The translations under genes and the position numbers were made by a program. A stretch of DNA of 5,167 nucleotides, from assembly GCA_003512805.1 (NCBI GenBank), contig DOOK01000372.1, positions 1 through 5,167 of the forward strand, in the 5' to 3' direction. The notes below the pieces were generated by a model that was not told where the DNA came from, made no database searches, and saw only the letters and a program-made list of their open reading frames with translations. The stretch's first letter is position 1, and each line of letters opens with the position of its first letter. Shown piece after piece: positions 1 through 5,167 of the stretch. The DNA comes from Erwinia sp. Lineage in GTDB: Bacteria; Pseudomonadota; Gammaproteobacteria; Enterobacterales; Enterobacteriaceae.

Positions 1-133
1 AATAATGCAAACCTACTGCTTTACCATAGAGGTCCAGCTTATTGCCGTCTTTGTTATAGATTTCTGCTGCATTGGCTGCACCAGCGGCTAACAGGGCTGG
101 AATAACCAGTGCCAGAATATTGCGCTTCATCAT
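1..133 (-). CDS. ompF: OmpF outer-membrane porin, N-terminal fragment (first 44 codons; rest lies beyond the window)
   Basis: Only the first 44 codons are present and the gene runs off the left edge. The translation starts [15 protein letters not shown] and has a classic Sec signal peptide: a K-R charged start, a hydrophobic Leu/Ala/Val/Ile core, and an ANA|A signal peptidase I site after residue 22. The mature start [19 protein letters not shown] is the hallmark N-terminus of enterobacterial trimeric general porins, where the first beta strand begins. OmpC has a similar mature start, but the MMKRNIL leader, the position next to asnS and the OmpF-type control region identify ompF. The protein would form a cation-preferring diffusion pore in the outer membrane. 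The first of two adjacent ATG codons is chosen because GAGGGT (142-147) sits at good spacing and E. coli OmpF also begins Met-Met. No defect is visible in the part present; the barrel itself cannot be judged. Confidence 0.96.
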   Translation of the reverse strand, partial: MMKRNILALVIPALLAAGAANAAEIYNKDGNKLDLYGKAVGLHY

Positions 134-150
134 TATTTATTACCCTCATT
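127..150 (-). promoter_or_regulatory. ompF ribosome-binding site and probable MicF small-RNA pairing site
   Basis: The ompF mRNA reads AATGAGGGTAATAAATAATG around the start, with the Shine-Dalgarno GAGGGT at 142-147. The complementary strand contains TCATCATT and ATTTATTACC followed by TCATT. As I remember E. coli MicF RNA, it carries these two blocks separated by a few extra bases and pairs here to block initiation and destabilise the mRNA. The conservation suggests that MicF repression of ompF operates in this organism. The micF gene itself (next to ompC in E. coli) is not in the window, so the RNA partner is inferred. Confidence 0.75.
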
Positions 151-228
151 GGAGTTATCTGGACACCTGCCACTGCCGTCAATAATTCTTTACAGAACTA
201 CGATGAGAGTTTGGTGTCTTCCTGTATC

Positions 229-264
229 TGCACGCATCTTTCCATTGGCGGTCCGGTTAATCTA
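229..264 (-). promoter_or_regulatory. ompF sigma-70 promoter and start of the leader
   Basis: On the minus strand a -35 element TAGATT (259-264) lies 17 bases before a -10 element AAAGAT (236-241). Transcription would start near base 229, giving an untranslated leader of about 96 nt. The E. coli ompF promoter as I recall it has TAGCGA and AAAGAT at the same spacing, and the bases after the -10 (GCGTGCAGATACA here) also resemble it. Both hexamers are poor matches to consensus, as expected for a promoter that depends on an activator. The leader (134-229) seems about 14 nt shorter than in E. coli, with the loss near 190-200. Confidence 0.8.
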
Positions 265-269
265 CCTCG

Positions 270-329
270 AAAATGCTACTAATATCCTATTCTGGTTACA
301 GGGGGAAAGATTGTGTGTCAAAATGTAAA
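270..329 (-). promoter_or_regulatory. Three tandem OmpR-binding sites (F1, F2, F3-like) upstream of ompF
   Basis: These 60 bases align without gaps to the E. coli F1-F2-F3 array as I remember it, and end 5 bases upstream of the -35 element as they do there. F1-like (310-329) reads TTTACATTTTGACACACAAT on the minus strand and is close to the OmpR box. F2-like (290-309) keeps the core TGTAACC. F3-like (270-289) keeps GTAGCATTT. OmpR is the response regulator of EnvZ. Phospho-OmpR bound to F1-F3 activates ompF at low osmolarity. Divergence within the sites, such as a run of C at 301-305 in F2, may alter affinity. The position and phasing are read from the sequence; binding is inferred. Confidence 0.7.
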
Positions 330-365
330 TAATACGGAACTTTGTGAACTATATCTAAATTTACA

Positions 366-396
366 AAAATAAAAAAAGGCCAGCAGAGCTGACCTT
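366..396 (-). terminator. Rho-independent terminator of asnS
   Basis: On the minus strand, 37 bases after the asnS stop, a 9-bp stem (AAGGTCAGC, 388-396, with GCTGGCCTT, 376-384, including one G-U pair) closes on a 3-base loop. It is followed at once by TTTTTTTATTTTT. This is a textbook intrinsic terminator. It insulates the ompF promoter from asnS read-through. The side facing the plus strand lacks a T tract, so termination is probably one-directional. Confidence 0.93.
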
Positions 397-433
397 AGTT
401 ATATATATGAATTTCTTATATTTAATGCATAAA

Positions 434-1834
434 TCAGAAGCTGGCGTTGCGCGGCGTTCTTGGGAAGGCGATAACGTCCCTGACGTTTTGCACGCCGGTC
501 ACGTATGCAATCAGGCGCTCAAAACCTAAGCCAAATCCGGAATGAGGCACGGTGCCGTAGCGACGCAGATCGCGATACCACCAATAATCTTCTTTGTTCA
601 GCCCCATTTCTGCCAGACGTGCATCTAACACGTCCAGACGCTCTTCACGCTGGGAACCGCCGATGATTTCGCCAATGCCCGGCGCCAGAACGTCCATTGC
701 CGCAACGGTTTTTCCATCGTCGTTCAGGCGCATATAAAACGCCTTAATATCTTTCGGGTAGTTTTTCACCACAACCGGCGCTTTGAAGTGTTTTTCGGCC
801 AGGTAGCGCTCGTGCTCGGAAGAAAGATCAATGCCCCAGGAAACGGCATTCTCAAACTTCTCGCCGCACGCTTTAAGGATTTCAACAGCCTCGGTGTAAT
901 CTACCTGGGCAAAATCGGTAGTAACAAATTGTTCCAGGCGCGTAATCGCTTCTTTGTCTACGCGTTCAGCAAAGAAAGCCATATCGTCGGCGCGCTCGGC
1001 CAGAACAGCCTTAAAGACGTACTTCAGCATCGCTTCTGCCAGCGCGGCGTTATCTTCCAGATCGGCAAAGGCCACTTCCGGCTCAAGCATCCAGAATTCC
1101 GCCAGGTGACGGCTGGTGTTAGAGTTTTCAGCACGGAATGTTGGGCCAAAGGTATAGATTTTGGAAATCGCGCTGGCGTAGGTTTCACCATTAAGCTGGC
1201 CAGAAACGGTCAGGAAAGCTTCTTTGCCGAAGAAATCTTCATCGTAATTAACTTTACCTTCCGGCGTACGCGGCAGGTTTTCCATATCCAGCGTAGAGAC
1301 GCGGAACATTTCACCGGCGCCTTCCGTATCGGAAGCGGTGATCAGTGGAGTGGAAACCCAGAAAAACCCTTGCTCATCGAAAAAGCGATGCAGCGCCTGC
1401 GCCAGCGTGTGGCGAACGCGCGCGACCGCACCAATCAGGTTAGTGCGCGGACGCAGATGGGCCACCTCACGCAGATACTCAATGCTGTGACGCTTGGCCG
1501 CCATCGGGTAGGTGTCCGGGTCATCAACCCAGCCGATGACTTCAACTGCACTGGCCTGAATTTCAAAGCTCTGGCCCTGGCCTGGCGAGGCCACAATTTT
1601 CCCGGTAATCACCACGGAACAGCCGGTGGTCAGACGCAGCACTTCTTCCTGATAATTATTCAGAGAATTATTTACGACGGCCTGGACGGGATTAAAGCAG
1701 GAACCGTCATAGACGGCGATAAAGGAAATACCGGCTTTTGAATCTCTTCGTGTACGCACCCAGCCGCGAACGGTGACTTCGCTGTCAACCGCGATCCGGC
1801 CTTGCAGTACATCCGCTACAGGCACAACGCTCAT
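434..1834 (-). CDS. asnS: Asparagine--tRNA ligase (AsnRS)
   Basis: This cytosolic class IIb aminoacyl-tRNA synthetase activates asparagine with ATP and charges tRNA-Asn; the active enzyme in the family is a homodimer. The 466-residue product has the same length as E. coli AsnRS and aligns from [13 protein letters not shown] to [10 protein letters not shown]. Residues about 17-105 form the anticodon-binding OB fold ([19 protein letters not shown]). The catalytic core follows, with the motif 1 region around [20 protein letters not shown] (156-175), motif 2 [20 protein letters not shown] (232-251) and motif 3 GFGLGFERL (433-441). [11 protein letters not shown] and the [13 protein letters not shown] segment (389-401) distinguish it from AspRS. 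The ATG at 1834 is preceded by the purine-rich AAGAGAGA (1840-1847) and matches the family start. The gene ends in its own terminator and is probably expressed from a promoter just upstream. One small oddity is Ala456, where I recall Pro in E. coli. A long open frame antisense to it is taken as non-coding. Confidence 0.98.
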   Translation of the reverse strand: MSVVPVADVLQGRIAVDSEVTVRGWVRTRRDSKAGISFIAVYDGSCFNPVQAVVNNSLNNYQEEVLRLTTGCSVVITGKIVASPGQGQSFEIQASAVEVIGWVDDPDTYPMAAKRHSIEYLREVAHLRPRTNLIGAVARVRHTLAQALHRFFDEQGFFWVSTPLITASDTEGAGEMFRVSTLDMENLPRTPEGKVNYDEDFFGKEAFLTVSGQLNGETYASAISKIYTFGPTFRAENSNTSRHLAEFWMLEPEVAFADLEDNAALAEAMLKYVFKAVLAERADDMAFFAERVDKEAITRLEQFVTTDFAQVDYTEAVEILKACGEKFENAVSWGIDLSSEHERYLAEKHFKAPVVVKNYPKDIKAFYMRLNDDGKTVAAMDVLAPGIGEIIGGSQREERLDVLDARLAEMGLNKEDYWWYRDLRRYGTVPHSGFGLGFERLIAYVTGVQNVRDVIAFPRTPRNASF

Positions 1835-1912
1835 ATAAGTCTCTCTTATGCAGAATTAAAATTACCCGAAATCGGGGCAATACTATGTTACTTGCCAGAA
1901 GATGAGACACAA
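1835..1912 (-). promoter_or_regulatory. Probable asnS promoter and leader
   Basis: Two overlapping sigma-70 readings are possible on the minus strand. One is TTGTGT (1907-1912) with TAACAT (1885-1890) at 16-base spacing. The other has a -10 at TAGTAT (1880-1885) without a clear -35. The bases just after TAGTAT are GC-rich (TTGCCCCG), the kind of discriminator seen in promoters under stringent control by ppGpp and common for translation genes. The leader then has a small hairpin, CCCG-ATTT-CGGG (1865-1876), and the ribosome-binding purines at 1840-1847. The exact start site is uncertain. Confidence 0.45.
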
Positions 1913-1959
1913 GAAGAATTCGTTGCAAGGCAGGAGATTTATTGACGAAGGACTATCAG

Positions 1960-1991
1960 CCAGAGAGAAAGACGCGTGCCTTTCTCTCTGG
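1960..1991 (-). terminator. Perfect 12-bp inverted repeat after pncB; possible terminator or mRNA 3'-end hairpin
   Basis: CCAGAGAGAAAG (1960-1971) and CTTTCTCTCTGG (1980-1991) are exact reverse complements around an 8-base loop, and the hairpin begins 7 bases after the pncB stop. In pncB mRNA this would be a stable stem. It is not followed by a U tract (the next minus-strand bases are CTGATAGTCC), so it does not fit a standard rho-independent terminator. It could mark a rho-dependent end trimmed back to the stem, a weak terminator, or an operator for a dimeric regulator. The structure is certain; the role is not. Confidence 0.45.
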
Positions 1992-1998
1992 AAGCAGG

Positions 1999-3204
1999 CT
2001 AGCTGGCTTTTTTAACCAGCGGGAGATCGAAAGCTTTGCGCAGGGCGCGAACAAACGCTTTGTCCTGGCAAATAGTTTTGCCCGGGCTGTCAGAGAGTTT
2101 GGCGACCGGTTTGCCGTTGCACTCTACCAGCTTGATCACAATATTCAGCGGTTTTACCTCTGGAATATCGCAGGTCAGCCGGGTGCCAATGCCGAAAATC
2201 ACCTCTACTCGCTGGCCAAAGTGACGGTAAAGCTCCACCGCTTTCGGCAAATCAAGATTGTCTGAAAAAACCAGCGTTTTCTCCTGCGGATTAATGCCGA
2301 GCTTTTCATAATGCGCAATGGCTTTTTCGCCCCACTCAACAGGATCGCCGGAGTCATGGCGCAATCCCTGATAGCTGCTGGCAAAATTGAGGCCGAAATC
2401 ACGCAGGAAAGCATCCATGGTGATACAGTCGGTCAACGCGATACCCAGACGATGAGGATACTCTTCCAGCCAGGCCTGCAACGCAGCGCGCTGGCTGTTG
2501 GCCAGAACGGGGCTGATTTGCTGATGCGCCTGGAACCATTCATGGGCCTGCGTACCTACCGGGGCAAGCTGCAGCCGCCGGGCGACATCATAATTGCTGG
2601 AGCCGACCAGCCACGGGAAATCCGCTTTCAGCGTGCTGACAATTGCCAGCTGCACATCGTGAGAAAAACGACGGCGAGTCCCGAAGTCCATCAGCTTAAA
2701 GCGAGACATATCTAAATCCGCCGTCAGCTTGCCAAAGTCAAGCAGCTTGCTTTGCAGGCGCTCCACGGCCATAGCGGGAACGATCTGCGGCGAGCGGTGA
2801 CGATGCACCACTTCGCTGATCAGGGCCAGCAGCGGCACTTCCCACATAATCACCTCAAGCCACGGGCCGGCGATGCGGATGTCCAGCTTGCCCTGATGGT
2901 TGCGGATGCGTACCTGAGAAGGGTCATAGCGGAAGTGTTTCAGCCACTGCAGATAATCTGCACTAAAGAAAGGCAGATCGGCAAGATAGCGGCTCTCTTC
3001 GTCGCTGAGCGCCAGCGACTGCATCAATGTCACCTGTTGAGCGATTTCCTCAGCATAAATGCCAAGCAGATCGTCACCACGGCAGCGAAACTCAGCCACT
3101 ACGGAAACGTTCTGATAGCGATGAAATACCGCCTGCTGCATATGCAGCTTGTAGGCGTCCGTATCCAGCAGCGTGGTCAGTATCGGGGAAGCATGTCGTG
3201 TCAT
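1999..3204 (-). CDS. pncB: Nicotinate phosphoribosyltransferase (NAPRTase)
   Basis: This cytosolic enzyme joins nicotinate to PRPP, coupled to ATP hydrolysis, to make nicotinate mononucleotide in the Preiss-Handler NAD salvage route. From the ATG at 3204 the product has 401 residues, against 400 in E. coli as I recall. It begins [20 protein letters not shown], aligning with the E. coli start MTQFASP. Conserved blocks include [14 protein letters not shown] (14-27), FRCRGDD (39-45), [10 protein letters not shown] (172-181) and [11 protein letters not shown] (201-211). GTQAHEWFQ (217-225) contains His221, equivalent to the phosphorylated catalytic His219 of the Salmonella enzyme. GLRHDSGDP (280-288) and IGTRLTCD (339-346) are also present. 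The N-terminal half is clearly more diverged from E. coli than the C-terminal half. An in-frame ATG at 3219 would add MLKRT. The only Shine-Dalgarno-like AGAGG (3220-3224) abuts that ATG and is 15 bases from ATG 3204, so spacing does not decide; 3204 is preferred by homology. The gene reads away from pepN. NadR repression is known for this gene in enterics, but I see no clear NadR box. Confidence 0.96.
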   Translation of the reverse strand: MTRHASPILTTLLDTDAYKLHMQQAVFHRYQNVSVVAEFRCRGDDLLGIYAEEIAQQVTLMQSLALSDEESRYLADLPFFSADYLQWLKHFRYDPSQVRIRNHQGKLDIRIAGPWLEVIMWEVPLLALISEVVHRHRSPQIVPAMAVERLQSKLLDFGKLTADLDMSRFKLMDFGTRRRFSHDVQLAIVSTLKADFPWLVGSSNYDVARRLQLAPVGTQAHEWFQAHQQISPVLANSQRAALQAWLEEYPHRLGIALTDCITMDAFLRDFGLNFASSYQGLRHDSGDPVEWGEKAIAHYEKLGINPQEKTLVFSDNLDLPKAVELYRHFGQRVEVIFGIGTRLTCDIPEVKPLNIVIKLVECNGKPVAKLSDSPGKTICQDKAFVRALRKAFDLPLVKKAS

Positions 3205-3253
3205 GGTGCGTTTCAGCATCCTCTGGCGAAGAGCGTTATCCCTGGTTTCAAAA

Positions 3254-3287
3254 ATAGTAATGACGCAGGAGTATAACTTGAATACTC
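3254..3287 (-). promoter_or_regulatory. Probable pncB promoter region with a 19-bp palindrome
   Basis: Two -10 candidates lie on the minus strand. TATACT (3270-3275) is a near-consensus match, with only a weak TTCAAT 16 bases upstream. TACTAT (3254-3259) has TTCAAG (3277-3282) at 17-base spacing. A dyad, GAGTAT-N7-ATACTC (3269-3287), covers the first -10 element or the -35 of the second, where a dimeric repressor could act. It does not resemble the NadR box I recall (TGTTTA-N6-TAAACA). The start site cannot be fixed by eye. Confidence 0.4.
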
Positions 3288-3467
3288 ATTTATTGAACCC
3301 GATCACAGCACAATTCGATCCGGCAGGTCGAGGGCAATCCGTGCGATTGTTAAGAGAATGTAGCTTTTAACAGCAATTCAGACGGCCCGACACGATTCTC
3401 CATGGCAACATTGCAGGAAGCGGAATAGACTTGGAAAGTTAACTAATTATCGACATGAGAAGCACTT
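3288..3467 (+). promoter_or_regulatory. pepN upstream region with a weak candidate promoter
   Basis: This stretch holds no gene. A weak sigma-70 candidate is TGGCAA (3403-3408) with TAGACT (3426-3431) at 17-base spacing, which would give a leader of about 30 nt. Translation starts at the ATG at 3468, preceded by GAGAAG (3457-3462) at 5 bases. Other items are an inverted repeat, TGTTAA-N13-TTAACA (3348-3372), and a half CRP-like site, ATTGA-N6-TCACA (3292-3307), whose right half is perfect and left half poor. None of the control sites is strong enough to name. Confidence 0.35.
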
Positions 3468-5167
3468 ATGACGCAACTGCCACAAGCCAAAAATCGCCAT
3501 GACTATCGCGCGCCGGATTACACCATTACCGATATCGACCTGACGTTTGAACTGGATGCTGCAACCACCCGCGTGACGGCCGTCAGTCGGGTAAAGCGTC
3601 TGGGCCAGGCTGATGCGTCGCTGCGTCTGGACGGGGAAGACCTGTCGCTGGTCTCATTGGACATCGACGGTCAGCCCTGGACGGACTACGTGCTGGAAGA
3701 GGGCGCACTGATTGTGTCTCGCCTGCCCGACACCTTCACGATGAAAATCGTCAACGATATTCATCCGGATAAAAACAGCGCGCTGGAAGGCCTGTATAAA
3801 TCGGGCGAGGCGCTTTGTACTCAATGCGAGGCCGAAGGCTTCCGTCATATTACCTGGTATCTGGATCGACCTGACGTGCTGGCGCGGTTTACCACGACGA
3901 TTATCGCAGAACAACAGCTGTATCCGTATCTGCTGTCAAACGGTAACCGGATTGACAGCGGCGCCGCGGAGAATGGACGTCATTGGGTTAAATGGGAAGA
4001 TCCTTTTCCAAAACCTTGCTATCTGTTTGCCCTGGTAGCAGGCGACTTTGACGTGCTGCGCGACAGCTTTACAACCCGCTCAGGTCGTGATGTCGCACTG
4101 GAGATCTTTGTCGATCGTGGCAACCTTGACCGCGCCGACTGGGCGATGACCTCGCTGAAAAACAGCATGAAGTGGGATGAGCAGCGCTTTGGTCTGGAAT
4201 ACGATCTGGATATCTTCATGATCGTTGCCGTCGACTTCTTTAATATGGGGGCGATGGAAAACAAAGGCCTGAACGTCTTTAACTCCAAATACGTGCTGGC
4301 GAAAGCAGAAACGGCGACCGATAAAGATTATCTGGGCATTGAAGCGGTTATTGGCCATGAATATTTCCACAACTGGACGGGTAACCGCGTCACCTGTCGC
4401 GACTGGTTCCAACTGAGCCTGAAAGAAGGGCTGACGGTATTCCGCGATCAGGAGTTCAGCTCCGATCTCGGCTCTCGCGCCGTCAATCGTATCGATAACG
4501 TTCGCGTTATGCGCGGTGCGCAGTTTGCAGAAGATGCCAGCCCGATGGCGCATCCCATTCGCCCTGAACAGGTGATTGAGATGAATAACTTCTACACGCT
4601 AACCGTGTATGAAAAAGGATCTGAAGTCATCCGTATGCTGCATACCCTGCTGGGCGAGACGAATTTCCAAAAAGGCATACAGCTTTACTTCGAGCGTCAC
4701 GACGGCAGCGCAGCGACCTGCGACGATTTTGTGCAGGCGATGGAAGATGCATCAAACGTCGATCTTTCCCAGTTCCGCCGTTGGTACAGCCAGTCCGGCA
4801 CGCCGGTGCTTTCCGTGCGCGATGACTATAACGCCGAACTGGAGCAGTACACGCTGCACGTGACGCAAATGACGCCGCCAACGGCCGATCAGAAAAACAA
4901 GCTGCCGCTGCATATCCCGCTGGATATCGAGCTTTATGACAGCGAAGGCAATGTGATCCCTTTGCAGCACAATGGGCATCCGGTTCATCACGTGCTGAAC
5001 GTAACGGAAGAGTTCCAGAGTTTTGTCTTTGACAAGGTTTATCAACAGCCCATCCCGTCGCTGCTGCGTGAGTTCTCTGCGCCGGTGAAGCTGGACTATA
5101 ACTGGAGCGATGCACAGCTTACGTTCCTGATGCGCCACGCCCGTAATGATTTCTCACGTTGGGATGC
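3468..5167 (+). CDS. pepN: Aminopeptidase N (alanyl aminopeptidase, M1 family), 5' part; 3' end beyond the window
   Basis: This is the main cytosolic zinc aminopeptidase of enterics. It removes N-terminal residues, preferring Ala, Arg and other basic or small side chains, and degrades peptides released by ATP-dependent proteases. The frame is open for 566 codons, about 65% of the usual 870, and is cut only by the window edge. Residue numbering matches E. coli PepN exactly over the part I checked. Glu121 in CTQCEAEGF helps bind the substrate N-terminus, and Met260 precedes the exopeptidase motif GAMEN (261-265). The zinc site HEYFH gives His297, Glu298 (general base) and His301, with the third ligand Glu320 in SLKEGLT; Tyr381 stabilises the transition state. 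By comparison with the E. coli structure, the N-terminal beta domain (about 1-193), the thermolysin-like domain (to about 444) and the small beta domain (to about 546) are complete, and nearly all of the C-terminal helical domain is missing. The start MTQLPQAKNRHDYRAPDY matches the family start. The gene is divergent from pncB. Confidence 0.97.
   Translation, partial: MTQLPQAKNRHDYRAPDYTITDIDLTFELDAATTRVTAVSRVKRLGQADASLRLDGEDLSLVSLDIDGQPWTDYVLEEGALIVSRLPDTFTMKIVNDIHPDKNSALEGLYKSGEALCTQCEAEGFRHITWYLDRPDVLARFTTTIIAEQQLYPYLLSNGNRIDSGAAENGRHWVKWEDPFPKPCYLFALVAGDFDVLRDSFTTRSGRDVALEIFVDRGNLDRADWAMTSLKNSMKWDEQRFGLEYDLDIFMIVAVDFFNMGAMENKGLNVFNSKYVLAKAETATDKDYLGIEAVIGHEYFHNWTGNRVTCRDWFQLSLKEGLTVFRDQEFSSDLGSRAVNRIDNVRVMRGAQFAEDASPMAHPIRPEQVIEMNNFYTLTVYEKGSEVIRMLHTLLGETNFQKGIQLYFERHDGSAATCDDFVQAMEDASNVDLSQFRRWYSQSGTPVLSVRDDYNAELEQYTLHVTQMTPPTADQKNKLPLHIPLDIELYDSEGNVIPLQHNGHPVHHVLNVTEEFQSFVFDKVYQQPIPSLLREFSAPVKLDYNWSDAQLTFLMRHARNDFSRWD

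Noticed and set aside
1..133. Assignment of the porin fragment to ompC rather than ompF
   Set aside because: The mature N-terminus alone could fit either, but the MMKRNIL leader, the MicF target, the F1-F3 layout and the asnS neighbour all fit ompF.
788..1741. A 317-codon open frame on the plus strand, antisense to asnS
   Set aside because: It lies wholly inside a full-length, strongly conserved asnS. Its translation shows no recognisable domain, it has no convincing ribosome-binding site, and long antisense frames are common opposite genes with this codon bias.
1992..2009. Imperfect palindrome around the pncB stop codon (AAGC...GCTAGC...GCTT)
   Set aside because: The centre GCTAGC is self-complementary, but four of 18 positions break the symmetry, and part of it is coding sequence. 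It is better seen as chance next to the real 12-bp hairpin.
1942..2265. A plus-strand open frame (107 codons) over the 3' end of pncB and the pncB-asnS gap
   Set aside because: Most of it is antisense to conserved pncB codons and its start falls just before the 12-bp hairpin. No family is recognised and codon use follows from the opposite strand.
2752..3276. Plus-strand open frames antisense to the 5' half of pncB
   Set aside because: Shadow frames of a conserved gene, without family resemblance or a start signal.
3173..3370. A 65-codon plus-strand open frame crossing the pncB start into the intergenic region
   Set aside because: It starts inside pncB in antisense, ends in the gap before pepN, and the protein has no signal peptide, transmembrane segment or motif to support it.
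4627..5138. Minus-strand open frames of 128 and 162 codons opposite pepN
   Set aside because: They overlap each other in different frames and lie inside a conserved pepN with all catalytic residues. The Arg/Ala/Cys-rich translations look like reverse-frame noise.
1..5167. Mobile elements, CRISPR arrays, tRNA or rRNA genes, integration sites
   Set aside because: I saw no direct-repeat arrays, terminal inverted repeats, transposase or integrase coding, cloverleaf sequences or abrupt change in base composition. The layout is ordinary core chromosome.

Overview
The window is a stretch of enterobacterial core chromosome carrying four housekeeping genes in the order ompF (5' end only) < asnS < pncB < | > pepN (5' two-thirds only). 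This is the order I know from Escherichia coli K-12 and its relatives. The asparaginyl-tRNA synthetase, the nicotinate phosphoribosyltransferase and aminopeptidase N all align almost end to end with the E. coli proteins as I remember them. They carry many conservative substitutions, most of all in the N-terminal half of PncB. The source is therefore very likely a member of Enterobacteriaceae other than E. coli; I cannot fix the genus by eye.

Bases 1-133 hold the first 44 codons of the OmpF porin on the minus strand, including its whole signal peptide. Bases 134-433 are the ompF control region. They contain the leader with a conserved MicF pairing site, a sigma-70 promoter, three tandem OmpR sites that align without gaps to E. 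coli F1-F2-F3, and the rho-independent terminator of asnS. Bases 434-1834 are asnS (minus strand). Bases 1835-1998 separate asnS from pncB; they hold a plausible asnS promoter and leader, and a striking 12-bp perfect hairpin just after the pncB stop. Bases 1999-3204 are pncB (minus strand; an in-frame start at 3219 is also possible). Bases 3205-3467 are the divergent pncB/pepN control region. From 3468 to the end is pepN (plus strand), intact through its catalytic and linker domains and cut by the window edge near residue 566 of about 870.

The genes do not form a single pathway. PncB salvages nicotinate for NAD, AsnRS charges tRNA-Asn, PepN trims peptides in the cytosol, and OmpF is an outer-membrane pore. 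Each seems to have its own transcription unit: asnS ends in a strong terminator before the ompF promoter, and pepN diverges from pncB.

I looked on both strands for mobile elements, CRISPR arrays, RNA genes, phage remnants and unusual gene fusions and found none. I see no new biological system here. What merits a second look is small and regulatory: the compact ompF control region, the hairpin after pncB, a palindrome over the pncB promoter and the uncertain pncB start.
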